Shown here in pieces: positions 45,302 to 56,271 of a stretch of 64,000 nt of DNA. The position numbers and the translations under genes are program-made. The stretch comes from Chloranthus sessilifolius (lineage: Eukaryota; Streptophyta; Magnoliopsida; Chloranthales; Chloranthaceae), in NCBI GenBank assembly GCA_021018995.1, contig CM037598.1:77642671-77706670 (forward strand). Direction: 5' to 3'. Below the pieces are notes generated by a model. It searched no databases. It saw only the letters and a program-made list of their open reading frames with translations, and was not told the origin of the DNA. Within the stretch, counting starts at the first letter, position 1. Each line of letters begins with the position of its first letter.

Positions 45302-45678
45302 TTAGTGCTCGAGGGGAATGTTGTCTCTCCAATAATGAATGTTATTAACAAATTCATCTCTAGTGATAAAGATGCCCTTCCACCACCGGGTAGAGTTGTA
45401 GTATTTACTATTCATGATATTCCAACCTCTTTTGCACATGCAATATTTTCAAATGACAGCATAAAAAATGTTGTCCATATGATTTTAGGGATGAGCGCCT
45501 TGTGATTTAGGGTCAGTTTATAAGGGTTTGTGCCACACGTAAATAAAAAATGTCCAACTAATTGTATGACCATGGTGTGTCAAGATCCATTCTATGAAAG
45601 ATTGCAATGAAAAATGATATCCATCATATGATTCGGTGCAAATTAGGGTAAATTGGTAAGCCCGAAATAGCGGTACCC

Positions 45679-46766
45679 TTTTTCAATTAGGCGGTATAAA
45701 GCTTTTCTTGACCTAAGAGAGTCTTTAAGTCAGGAAAATAGCATGGCTACTTGATCAAATGGTGTTTGCAGCCAACAAGAGTCGATTCCGCGATCGGTCT
45801 TTGCTTCGTCCTTGCCGTAACTCAATAATTCATCAATATCTCCAGTATAGGATCGGCGAATAAGGGAAATTTGTTTAATGATGGAGCATATTAGGTTCAA
45901 CGATCATAACATTTTCTTAAATAACGGATCTAACATCCGATCAAGGAAACATAATGGCTATCGACGCAAGAGACCCTTTGCAGCCGAGCATTCTAGTAGT
46001 GAGTCGTAATTTTGGAACTAGTAATGGCAACATGTTTGTTGATTCTGGAATTTTTATGGTTCAGAACCTCCAAAAAAATCGATCTTACCAACAAAATAGG
46101 GGAAATGATTCAACTTATGATTTTTTTGTTAGATTTGCCTTCCAACTTCTTGTCATGGGTTTATAGTCACATAAATCCAGGGGGATCAGAGAAATTGCAG
46201 ATGTCGGTAGTTCAAATTTCCTCATTTATGATCTACTGAAGTGAGAAATGATTTGTAAGTACTAAATTGTGATCAAGTTAGCATTGTTTCAAGCTATCAG
46301 GATTCAGGATTTTAGCATTTTAAGATACAAAATATGTTTTTATAGTTCTTTTTTTTTTTTTTGGTGTCAACAAGCTTATGTTGGTGGTTTTAATGGTTTT
46401 TTTATTTCTTGCAGGTATCAAAAATATAATTAGGCAAATGAGACAATCGATTTGAAGAAATACAGGGGCATTGAAATAACACCCGTTTTGAGATTATGTG
46501 CCATATGCCTTGATCCCAAAGTTTGGATACCGCCCACAGGCCCCACACGTCCTGGTGCATGTAAAATTTTCTCCCTTGACCACAATTTTGACGGTTGATA
46601 TGCATTCGATCATGCCCTAATTTCTTTGATGGCCTTTGATCGTCCATGGGTAAGTTGTTGTAGAACCCCATCCCTTGGATGGATGCCATGTGGACCCCAC
46701 CCAATTCAAACCCACCACCCGCCTTGGGTTTGTAGAGGAAAATAAGAAGAAAGAATATACGAGAAT
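45679..46766. other. Intergenic, nothing recognised
   Basis: No gene or bounded element is clear. There is a T-run at 46350-46362. Short open frames here have no family signature. Confidence 0.5.
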
Positions 46767-47809
46767 GGGTAGCTCTGTTCACGCCAACACGTTCTCTAAA
46801 AGCGCCACGTGTGCAACCTCTTAAAAATCGTTGATTTCTTCGTATCTAATGATGGATATTTAGATTCACCCCGATCTTCCATACAATGGATCTTGAGATC
46901 ATGTCACACCTATCATACGATCACTTTTTTATTTCACATGTCACAGATCCCCAAAAAATGCCTCCTTGTGCGTAATGGCACACATCACGCTCAAACTTGA
47001 TTTGAGGGCCATATTTTGGGGACCTGTGAGATGTGGAATCAAAAATTGACCGTCTAATAGGTGGGACATGATCTCAAGATCCTTTTTTGTGGGAGATCGG
47101 GGTGAAAAACAATCTCTATCATCTAATCCGACTGAATCAATGGGTTTTAAGGGGTCTCTGACGTAGGCGCTTTCAGAGAATGTGTGGGCACGTTTAGAGA
47201 GAGTAAAGAGAGGAAATGATTACTTGTACACGAGATTTGTGCCGTTGCACGTAGTTTAAAAAGAAAAACTTTATTCTTAGGTCATGTGCTACGTAGGACC
47301 GCATCAATGCGCAAACTGGGACTGGGTGTAGTGGTCACACACGCAATAAGTTGGCCTTTGCACATAGTTCAAACGAATCCTTGGGGACCTATGCTATGTG
47401 AGGACACAATCTGAGCTGTCTGACTCATATGATAGAAATCATGTGTTATATATTCTAATCCTTTGGACTAAAGTCTTTAGATTCTAGCCTTCAAAGGATC
47501 TTGTGATCGTGTCTTACCTATCAGGCGGTCAGTTTTTTATTCCACATGTCATAGTTCTCCAAAATATGCCACTAAAATCACGTTTGAGCTTGACTTATGC
47601 CATAGGATTCAAGATCCCTTTTTGGGGATTTGTGACATGTTGAATGAAAAGTTGACCGTCTAATAGGTGCAACATGGTCTCAAGATCCATTGTGTGGAAG
47701 ATCAAGGTGAAACACGATCTACATCATCAGATCTAAAACAAGCAACTGCTTTTAAGGGTCTCCAACGTAGGCGTTTTCAGAGAACGCGTCGGCACAAACA
47801 GAGCTACCC
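46767..47809. mobile_element. MULE-type MITE region (probably two adjoining copies)
   Basis: Outer ends GGGTAGCTCTGTTCACGCC and the complementary GGCACAAACAGAGCTACCC bracket two internal inverted-repeat units (about 46800-47210 and 47400-47800). Each has GATCTTGAGATCATG / CATGGTCTCAAGATCC and GACGGTCA-type phrases. Flanks do not match, so this may be two neighbouring insertions or a recombinant. Confidence 0.6.
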
Positions 47810-47852
47810 GTTCTTAAAGTGTTCTGCCATCTTAAATAAGGGTAAGGGCAAC

Positions 47853-47990
47853 CACTACAAAAATTAAGACTATTAGTGGCAGCATTTTGCTGCAAAAAAT
47901 GCCGCTATTATAAAAAAAAAACTATAAAATGCTATTAAGACTGTTAGCGGCAGTTTTTGGCTACCGCTAATAGTCTAATTTTTTGTAGTG
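47853..47990. mobile_element. CACTA-type MITE, copy 4
   Basis: Ends CACTACAAAAATTAAGAC and CTAATTTTTTGTAGTG; 138 bp, the shortest copy. Flanks AAC and AGC are an imperfect TSD. It lies in the left arm of the hAT-like element. Confidence 0.78.
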
Positions 47991-48112
47991 AGCCCGATAC
48001 CAAAGACTAGATAACTTACCTCGTACTAAGCTAATTTACAACTACGTGGCACCCAATCACATGATCGATGCCATGGATAGGAGCGACTTTATGATCACAA
48101 TTCTTTTTTGAA

Positions 48113-48303
48113 AGAAATTAGAATAAATTTTATTTTATTTTCTTGATAACCTAAGTATCTGGGCCTCTTAGAGCACTCGCTTAATCCCAGGGGCACATGC
48201 GCATCCCAAATTCAGCGGCCTCAGGGGGGGAGAGGATTCAAACTCAAGTCTCCTGCTTTTGAAAGCAAGTACCTGGCCAACTCACCTAATCCCTTGAGGT
48301 TTA
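48113..48303 (-). mobile_element. tRNA-derived SINE
   Basis: On the minus strand the element shows a polymerase III A-box-like TAGGTGAGTTGG followed about 40 bp later by a B-box-like GTTTGAATCCT. A body and an A-rich tail AAAATAAAATAAAATTTATT follow. Such elements use L1 machinery. No TSD was resolved. It sits in the loop of the hAT-like element. Confidence 0.6.
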
Positions 48304-48664
48304 ATTAAAATAAAAATATTAAACCATACAGTCAAAAGAGTCAATTGCAAGTAAATTGAACAGTAAAATCACATTTGGTTATATTATCCATTTCTCAACG
48401 CGATTGATACTATTGACTATACAGTTTTATGTTTTTTATTTACATTATTTTTTCAGAATAGTTATAATCATTGAGCCGCTCCTATCCATGACACCCGATC
48501 ATGTGATTGAATGTCACGTGGCTGCAAATTAGCGTGGGACCAAGTTAAGTTACCTAGTCCATGGTACTAGGCTACCTTAAACCCTTAAATAAATGTTTGC
48601 ATGGTCTAAAGTCTGAAGTGACTATGATAACCCAATGAAGATTAAACAAATGTTTGTTGTTTAT

Positions 48665-48951
48665 AGGGCCGTCAATGGGTAGAGTCAGGCCAACCCGACA
48701 GGTCAAGATATAAAACCCGACCAGCAATACCCCATGCCCGACTCAACCTAATATCAACTCCCTATTTTCATAAACTTAATTATATAAATAACTTTAGGAA
48801 TTTACTCGACCATACCCATTTTTGCCTAACCCAACCTAAATGGTTGGATGTTTCATGTCTGACCCTGAGGGCAAGTTTATGTGCCCAACACATCAAAAGA
48901 TCTGGATCGAGCAGGTCAAAGATTAGGTTGACCTGACCCATTGATAGCCCT
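48665..48951. mobile_element. Short MITE, hAT-like termini
   Basis: Ends AGGGCCGTCAATGGGT and ACCCATTGATAGCCCT are near-perfect inverted repeats 287 bp apart. There is no coding capacity. Flanking duplications are not evident. Confidence 0.6.
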
Positions 48952-48984
48952 AAGCATAATTAGAGAGCCAAAGTACGGGAATAA

Positions 48985-49305
48985 AGCAACAAGATACCTT
49001 TTTATCACAATCTTCACACAATAGACCTTTTGATTCATTATACGGTCAAATATTAATTCCACATAACACACATCTCAAAAGGTGAACATGAAACATATTT
49101 GATGGTATGCCATATTCACATTCATTTTGTGTGATGTGTGCTAAGTGAAATCAACATTTGACCGTCTAGACTGGTAGGCCAATGATCTTAATTAAGATCT
49201 ATTGTATAGATGATTTGGCCGAAAAACGATCTCCATCGTCTAATTCAAAGCAGTGAATAGTTTTTCGCTTTGCTTAAGCGGTGTGGATGTAACAAAAAAG
49301 GGTGT
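48985..49305. mobile_element. MULE-type MITE next to the MYB 3' end
   Basis: Carries the family phrases CAATCTTCACACAATAG and GACCGTCTAGAC...AAGATCTATTGTATAG in inverted arrangement. Ends are not precise. It lies just beyond the MYB polyadenylation signal. Confidence 0.5.
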
Positions 49306-49384
49306 CGCAGTGACACTTCTCTCTCCAATCTACGGCACTTGCAACCAAATTTGATTCTAGAACCTTATTGACCTTTCTTTTCAT

Positions 49385-49390
49385 TTTATT
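49385..49390 (-). terminator. Candidate poly-A signal of the MYB gene
   Basis: AATAAA on the minus strand, about 70 bp after the MYB stop codon (49459-49461). Confidence 0.5.
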
Positions 49391-49458
49391 TTCCTTATGC
49401 CTTCTCAAACGGTCAAAACTAGATACAAAGCCAGAAACCTTATAAAACCAAACTAACA

Positions 49459-52400
49459 TCATATTTCCCGCAGCTCTTCTACTTCCATCAAAGCATTCAA
49501 CCAAAAATCCCCACTGTCATCACTGTAGGGATTATGTGGACGTCCACGGCCTTCGAGGTGGATCGGAGACAACGGCATTTGAAGCCAGGGGTTCGACATA
49601 TTCGTCGGAAAACTATGCCAGGGGTACGACAAATTCTTCCTAAAACTTTCTTTTGAACCGACCTCAAACATGGAAGTTTCATTTGACTCCATATTCGGGT
49701 TTTCAGATGTTACCCCGGAGGAACTGGTGGTGATCGGGGAGGACAAATCTCCCGAGCCATATGGCGGGTTCTCGAATTTCTCCAATTCTCTCTCCCTTTT
49801 GTTAGGAATCATCATCGAAGTTTCGATGGATTCTCCCACAGTTTCCAAGACCACTGAATTCCGTGTAAGGCGTCTTTTTAGGTGGGTGTTCCAGATATTT
49901 TTTATCTCGTTGTCCGTTCTACCCGGTAATGTCGCTGCAATTGCAGACCATCTGTTAAAAAACACAACATTACGTAAGAAGTTGCTCCCCACCCTTTACT
50001 AAAAGAGAGAAATATTGAGGGTGACATTATTTGCAACCGCTTTTTCTGTGAAGAACACACATGTTTCCACCGTAAATGATTGTTGAATTCTTTGGGAGAT
50101 CGTTATTCATCCCAATCTTTCACACAATCGATCTTGAGATCATGGCGTACCTATCAGACGGTGACATTTTGATTCCATGTGGCAAGCTCCCCCAAAGTAG
50201 CCGTGATCATAGGATTACCATGAGAAACGGTTCTCAAGTGTCACTTTTGGGTATGTGTGCCAAATGGAACAAGGTCGGATCGTATGATAGTTGAGCCATG
50301 ATCGCAAAATCTATTGTGGTGAATGTTGGGACAAAAAATGATCTCCCTCGTCTAATTCAAAGCAATTGACGATTTTTTGTGGTAGAAATGTGTGTGTTCT
50401 TCACATAAAACACGAGTGCAAAAAATGCCATGTAAATATATATTTCATTGCATTATACTTAGGATCCCGTTTAGGTCCTAGGCTTGGATTCATATCGGCC
50501 AGTTAAGCACCATTTTTAGCATTTTCAATAATAAAAAATAGTAAAAATAATTTTTTAAGGGCATTTTTAGTGTTTTGTCCTGTTTATATCATATCAGCCA
50601 ATAAGATTCGATGTGGGCCGATATTTGACCTGATATTTGACTCCTTACTAACTCGGGGTGTATATCGATATCATATCAAATGGGGCCGGCCTACCTGATA
50701 CGTAATTACCAATATGTATCGGAAATAGTTGATATTTAAAATCATGCTCCAAACACTATTTTTGGTGCTGCATGGAGCACATGCGCTTTGTTTACTATCA
50801 ATTTTTAAAACAATTTTTTAAAAAAATAAGAAAGTCAAACCTTGACTTATTTGAGTGATCCAACTTTTAAGTATCAAAAAACACATGCTTAATGCGATTT
50901 TTTGAATTTCTTTTAAAGATGATCTAAACAATCCAACCTTCCTCGTAACACTAAAAAAGTATTTTGAGTGGCACGAAGGCAATAGAGGACCAGTCCTTTA
51001 TCATTATAATTATACTCGATTATTAATTTTCTAAGAATGGGACGATATCGATATTTAGATGTACCTATTGCCAAGAATTTCGTGTAATTTGATGATGGTT
51101 TCCTCTTCTTCGACGCTGAAATTCCCTCGTTTAATATCGGGTCGCAAGTAATTCATCCATCGGAGTCTGCAACTCTTCCCACACCTTAATAGACCTGAAG
51201 AACAAAGAAGATCGAAGGAAGCAAACAATGTCATCGATTTTTGGCTTTAACAATGAGGTGTCATCATCTTTTATTGCAATGTTGAATCGTCGATAATAAT
51301 TATCCAAATAAAAAAAAAAGTTGAATCGTTGATACAAAATATGTAATCAAACTAAGGTATCAAATATTGGCCGATACCGATATGTATCGGCCAACTCGGT
51401 ATCGGTATCTGCCGATACAGGCATGTATCGGTCGATACGTATCCGGTATCTGTTAATACCTATATTTTTTAATTTTTATTTTTGTTAAAAGAAAAATTCC
51501 GATACGTATCGGTATTGGTCGATTCGTATCAGCTGATTCATATCGGCCGATAGAATCGGCCCTCCAAAGACCAATACGCCATACTGATACCCATTTTGTT
51601 ATCTTGAATCAAACTAAAGAGACGATATTAGCTACCCAATTTGATCACCGCCAGCTATGCTCCAGTCAATCTCCCTCCACCAACCTTGGATATATTTGTA
51701 TCCCAAATCAGTGACCGGTCAAAAGCGTACTTCATTTGCTTTCTTGTAAGTCTTTGTTTTCGGAGCTTATATCTCTACGTACTAAGGCCCTGAAGTTGGG
51801 ATATCGTCTTGGCAGAACATATTATTGAGTGACCAATATTGATCATATTAGAAGTTTCAGCAATTGTGTGGATTGTGGAAAATGTTAAAAAAATATAGAG
51901 TTTTCGTTTTGGTATAATAGCTCCTAACCGAGAGTGATACACCAAATGGCGTTTAAATGTTCTTGCACTATCAAAATGTCACCTTTTATCACACACCATT
52001 GAAGTAATTAAGATTTATCATTATGTCATGTGGCTTGCATTTATGACCAATCTAAATTTCTCTAGTGTCAATCTATCATCGAAATATGTTTCAGGCCAGT
52101 GAAACATGCCGGTAAGTGGAGGTGAACCATCTGATTGGCAAACTTTAATATCAGCCATTAAAGCTAAAAACAATTGTTGATATTATAGTCGATGAATCGG
52201 ATGGCTTAAATCTCCCTAAAACACCATTTTAGGACATGTTCCACTTCAACCTATGATCTATCACTTTGATGATTCGGATCACCCACATCTTAAATCATTT
52301 ATGGTGTAAGATCTTTTAAACAAAATATTGCAACCCGTTGGTCTCTATCGCTGCTTACTTTTGTGGGCTTTCAAAAAACATAGAACAATATGTTCGAGAC

Positions 52401-52576
52401 ATTCATTATGTGAGAGAAATCCAATTTGAGATATCGCACTTACCGGCTTGTTTCGGAAGCGCTCGCCAGTTTCCATGGCCATTTTCCAGAATATAAGCAA
52501 ACAATAATTGATCTTCTTCTTTTGTCCATGGCCCCTTCTTCAACCCTATCTTCTCACAACAAGGTGCTCTCACCAT
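49459..52576 (-). CDS. R2R3-MYB transcription factor, three exons, intact
   Basis: Exons are 52576-52444 (133 bp), 51194-51065 (130 bp) and 49951-49459 (493 bp), the classic R2R3-MYB pattern, with GT..AG borders and preserved phase; 251 residues. Exon 1 starts [20 protein letters not shown] and holds most of R2 ([14 protein letters not shown]). Exon 2 has [20 protein letters not shown] and the R3 start. Exon 3 starts [19 protein letters not shown]. The bHLH-partner motif of R3 is absent. The start is similar to subgroup 2 (MYB13/14/15-like) factors, and the acidic C-terminus [17 protein letters not shown] fits a small activation motif with FW; the subgroup is an inference. Such proteins are nuclear regulators, often of stress and phenylpropanoid genes. 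Introns of 1249 and 1113 bp contain small insertions that leave splice sites intact. No stop or shift is seen. Confidence 0.93.
50019..50430. mobile_element. MULE-type MITE in MYB intron 2
   Basis: Arms resembling GAAGAACACACATGTTTCC and the complementary GAAATGTGTGTGTTCTTCAC flank the family core (GATCTTGAGATCATG...GACGGTGACATTTTG). It starts about 70 bp from exon 3 and leaves the acceptor site intact. TSDs are not clear. Confidence 0.65.
51356..51606. mobile_element. Short element of CGATAC/GTATCG palindromes in MYB intron 1
   Basis: A 251-bp segment made mostly of CCGATACCGATATGTATCGG-like self-complementary text is bounded by a perfect 11-bp direct repeat AATCAAACTAA (51345-51355 and 51607-51617). 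The direct repeat indicates insertion. It begins GGTATCAAAT and ends TTGTTATCTTG; no tRNA-like promoter or long inverted terminus is visible, so its class is unknown. Confidence 0.6.
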
Positions 52577-52662
52577 TTTCTCAGTAGACCCTTCTCTCTA
52601 AATCAAACATCAAAGCCCAAAAACCTTCAGTTAAGGCACATCTATTTACCCCAAGAACTTGA

Positions 52663-52673
52663 AATATATAAAT
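52663..52673 (-). promoter_or_regulatory. Candidate TATA box of the MYB gene
   Basis: ATTTATATATTT on the minus strand about 90 bp upstream of the MYB start codon, a suitable place for a core promoter. Confidence 0.45.
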
Positions 52674-53081
52674 CAGAAATTTCTAGGAAGTGAGGAAGGG
52701 GTCCTTTTAAGAATACTTGAATAAGGTAAGACTAATTAGACATTGACTTTTAAGAAATTTAATTAAATTCACTAAGTAGTCACCAAGTCGGGTACGACAA
52801 TAACTTGGCATGGTTAAAATTCCGAAAATTTTGGCATGTTTGCAGAAAATATCAGAAGTAAAAGATAAGATTTAGAAGTATGAAAAATATTAAAAGTCGC
52901 ATAACAAAGAGTTGGCCACAAGTTTAGCAATTCTATAAATAACCCACAATTTTTTTCAAAAGTTTATGAATGATTTTTGATAAATTCTGTAAAACTTTAA
53001 AATTGCAAACTATTCTTTCAAAATTCGGCAAATTCGGTGACTATAATTAAGAGACAAATGAAAAAAAACTTAATAAAACAA

Positions 53082-53650
53082 GGGTAGCTTTATTCATACT
53101 CACGAAATCTTAAAATATGCTCACACCAATACTCATTGATTGCTATAAATCAGATGATGGAGATCGTGTTTCGCTCCAATCTTCCACATACACTATAAAA
53201 AATAAGACTATTAGCGGCAGTTTTTAGCAATCAAAAATTGCCGCTATTAATCAAAAAACCATTAAGACTATTAGCGACAAGAGTATTAGTGGCTATTTTC
53301 TATTAATAGCAGCAGTTTATGGCTGCCGCTAATAGTTTTATTTTATGTAGTGATAACAGATCTTGAGACCATGATCATTCCATCAAACGGTCAATTTTCC
53401 ATTTCACATGGCATAGTTCCCCAAAAATGTGGTCTAATGCCATGTGTATCGCGCTCAACCATGAGTATAGGGTCACGTTTATGGGATCTATGACATATGG
53501 AATTGAAAACTAACCGTTTGATGGCACGGTCATAACCTCAAGATCCCTTGTGTAGAAGATTGAGAGAAGCATTGTCTTCATCTTCTAATTTAAAGCAATC
53601 AATCATTTTTTATGTGTTTCAAAATTCCATCGGCGTGAATAAAGCTACCC
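53082..53650. mobile_element. MULE-type MITE with nested CACTA-type MITE
   Basis: Ends GGGTAGCTTTATTCATACTC and GGCGTGAATAAAGCTACCC; 9-bp TSD ATAAAACAA / ATAAAATAA (8 of 9 match) at 53073-53081 and 53651-53659. The core carries GATCTTGAGACCATG and its complement. A CACTA-type MITE interrupts the left arm. Confidence 0.85.
53191..53352. mobile_element. CACTA-type MITE, copy 5
   Basis: Ends CACTATAAAAAATAAGAC and TTTATTTTATGTAGTG; perfect TSD ATA (53188-53190 and 53353-53355). It is 162 bp and most similar to the copy at 26964. Confidence 0.88.
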
Positions 53651-53744
53651 ATAAAATAAAAGACGCCCAATGAAAAAGTCCTTTCAAGCTAAACTTTTAT
53701 AACTTTTCTGCTCTCCTATGATTTTGAGGATGGTTCAAAGGGTG

Positions 53745-54725
53745 GTGTTATTTGAACTCCTTAAACTTAGTGACAGCACACATTTTTCCATAAAAAATAA
53801 AAAAAAAATAGTCGACTATCTTGAATTAGACGATGGAAATTGTTTTTCTTTTCAATCTTTCACAAAATAGATCTTGAGATCATGGAGCACCTATAAAACA
53901 GTCAGATCTTGATTTCATGATGTATACATCTCCAAAAGTGATTTGAGAACATAAATCAAAATCTCAAAAATCTGGGGCGTATCGTCCAGGTCCTCTGGAC
54001 GATATGTACCGGTGTATCGGCCTGTTATAATTTTTTTTTTTTTTTTCCAAATTTTGACGGAACGTCTGTTAACCACAAACGTTCGTTATGAAATTTAATT
54101 TGAAATTATCGGCGATAATTTATCATTAATTATCATCTGATACGGGTAATACATTGCTCGTATTGAGCGATAAATTGTCTGTTTTTTTAGGTGCCTGATA
54201 AATACTGTATTTATAGTCTACGGCACCCCTAAAAACAATATGTATCGATTTGGTTCGATATTTTGATCCATGCTTAAGAAATACACCCATAATCACAGGC
54301 AGTTTGGGGATGTGTGTCACATGAAAGCAACATGTAACCTTATGATGGATGCTCTATGATCTCAAGATCTATTATGTGGAAGAATGAAACGAAAAAATTA
54401 TGACCACCTGGTAGGTGCTTAATGATCTCAAGATCTATCAAGGCAGTCAACTATGTGACCATCTAGTAGGTGCCCCATGATCTCAAGATTTATCAAGGCA
54501 GTCAATGGGTTTTTATCATGGGTCAAAATGCCGGCTTTCCGATACGTATCGTCCAAGCTCCAAACTGATACGTATCGAAATAGTAACTTATCGGACGATA
54601 CATTAAATACATTGTCTAGGCCTTCCCATATAAATTGGACGATACGGTACATCGAATGTACCGTATTATCCTAGTCCAATACCGATACGATGTATCAGAC
54701 GATATTTTGATCTATAATTTTTACG
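53745..54725. repeat. MITE remnants and CGATAC-rich clusters
   Basis: Remnants of the GATCTTGAGATCATG MITE family at about 53820-53960 and 54290-54510 alternate with two clusters of ACGTATCG/CGATACG motifs (53975-54283 and 54530-54725). These end in the phrase CGATATTTTGATC and resemble the element in MYB intron 1. Boundaries are unclear. Confidence 0.5.
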
Positions 54726-55180
54726 ATGGAAAACCATGTATCCTTCACAGACTTAATGGGTGCAAATAACGGCACCTTAATTTAAATGGCGTCGTCTAGT
54801 GGCCCTGGACGATATTTTAATCCATAATTTTTAAGATGAGAAACCATGCATCCTTCCTTCCTTCACAGATTTAACAGGTGCAAATAACGGCACCTTAATT
54901 TAAATTGAGTCGTCTAGTGGCCCTATAACAAAACTGGTCCTCACCTGTCAAATCACCTACTCATACCCTAGGTAGTCCATGGTCAGCAAAAACCGTGGAT
55001 TACGACATAATAGAATAGGGTGGCAGGAACATGTGGGCATTTTGGTGATGAAGCCACGTGGATTTTGGCAAAAAAATAAGGGCCATAAACTCTTTTGAAT
55101 TGTTCTGGTTTCGTGACCTGCTTTAGATTGAGAAGGGTCAAAGAAAGCGGCTTCACGTGCAATTAAATGAAGGGTACCTT
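54726..55180. other. Intergenic with a short tandem duplication
   Basis: The phrase TTCACAG..TTAA.GGGTGCAAATAACGGCACCTTAATTTAAAT occurs twice (about 54740-54790 and 54845-54905), each followed by GTCGTCTAGTGGCCCT. Nothing gene-like is seen. Confidence 0.5.
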
Positions 55181-56150
55181 TATTTTGTTAATATTGATCT
55201 ATTAACTGCTTTTAAAATAGAGAATGGAGCTCAAGTCATTTTTCGTCTCAATCTTCAAGCAATAGATCTTGAGAACATGATATATCATCAAACAATAGAT
55301 TTTAATTTCATTTGAGACATCTCTGAATGATTCGAGAGCCATATTTGATGTATGTCATGTATATACTTGTTTACTTTTGGGGATATCTACAACGTAAAAT
55401 CAAAATCTAATCTTTTGCCGGTAAGCTTACCGCCTATGATCCCAAGATCTATTGAGTCAAAGATTGGAAAAAAAATTAATTATCATCCTTTGATTCAATA
55501 TAGTCAATTGTTTAAACATGTGAATAACAATATGAGATGGAAAAATATTGGATTGTAAATACAATACCCTTTGATAAACTATCTCGGGTTACTATTTTTT
55601 CTTATGAGATGGACGGCATCAATGTAGTCAACTGTTCACTTTAGTGACTTAGGTTACGTTCAAGTTTGGATTTGTTTGACTTCACATTTTTTTGGGCTAT
55701 GACATCTATAATTGTCACTTTTTGAAGCATAAGGCAGGCTTGTCCGTCCCTTGAGGTCGGTAACATCTCTTAAATCCTTTTTAAAAAAAGTTTATTTTAG
55801 GTTGGTGTTACTTGCACACTATTTTATGTTATAGCCACCTCACTCGGACAAAGGAAAAAAAAATTGGTTGATTGTTTTGAATCAAATGAAGAGATTATTT
55901 TCATCCCAATTCATCCAGTGGATAGATCTTGAGATCATAAACCTATCATCGGAGAGTCAAATGTCAATTTCGAGTCTCACGCATCTTAGAAAGTAAACAT
56001 AATTATATTCACTTTTTGAGATGTGTGCTAGGGGGATTCAACATCTGATGGTAGGCCCATGATCTCAAATGATCTCCATCTTCTGATTTGTAACAGTCAA
56101 CGGATGTTTCTTTTGTTTAAGTGAGGTGATTGTAATATAAAATGGTAAAT
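55181..56150. mobile_element. Two diverged MULE-type MITEs
   Basis: Units at about 55185-55520 and 55850-56150 carry the family phrases (CAATAGATCTTGAGAACATG; GATCCCAAGATCTATTG; CTTGAGATCATAAACC) in inverted arrangement. No clean termini. Confidence 0.5.
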
Positions 56151-56271
56151 TGTAGCAACAAAGCCTTGTTTTCAAACCTACTTAACCACATTAGATAAAA
56201 TCAATATAACTGCATCGTGATTGGTTTAGAAAAGCAATAACTTCCTTTAAGTGGGTTGTCCAGTCTATTTA

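Larger units (their letters stand above)
25648..45489 (-). mobile_element. L1-B: 5'-truncated LINE, split by a copia element
   Basis: A minus-strand L1 insertion flanked by a perfect 19-bp TSD GATGAGCGCCTTGTGATTT (25629-25647 and 45490-45508). Its 3' end is the T-run at 25648-25655 followed by 3' UTR; its coding part is at 44658-45301. The copia element 25701-44084 sits in the 3' UTR only about 50 bp from the poly-A. The 5' end is truncated, as usual for LINEs. Confidence 0.88.
25418..45678. mobile_element. MULE-type MITE split by a 19.8-kb nest of insertions
   Basis: The outermost layer of the nest. The left arm begins GGGTACCTCTATTGG at 25418 and the right arm ends CCCGAAATAGCGGTACCC at 45678. 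Inner parts are reverse complements: CATATGATGGACATCATC near 25493 against GATATCCATCATATG near 45620, and the phrase ACACGTGGCACAAATCCC against GGGTTTGTGCCACACG. Flanks CTTTTTAAT and TTTTTCAAT are a plausible decayed 9-bp TSD. Ends match the intact copy at 56272-56697. Confidence 0.75.
47840..48584. mobile_element. Inverted-repeat DNA transposon with 8-bp TSD (hAT-like)
   Basis: Starts GGGTAAGGGC and ends GCTACCTTAAACCC, with perfect 8-bp TSD TTAAATAA at 47832-47839 and 48585-48592. Arms 47992-48100 and 48478-48570 are reverse complements (ACTAGATAACTTACC against GGTCCAAG-type text and CACGTGGC in both). A CACTA-type MITE and a SINE have inserted inside. The 8-bp TSD suggests hAT; a MULE cannot be excluded. 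Confidence 0.72.

Noticed and set aside
45305..45505. Plus-strand open frame near the L1-B end
   Set aside because: Antisense to L1-B coding sequence and runs through its TSD.
46402..46782. 126-codon minus-strand open frame
   Set aside because: Runs across a MITE end, has no recognisable motif and no splice or promoter support.
49497..49682. Second minus-strand frame inside MYB exon 3
   Set aside because: Overlaps the MYB frame that is supported by splice sites and domain text.
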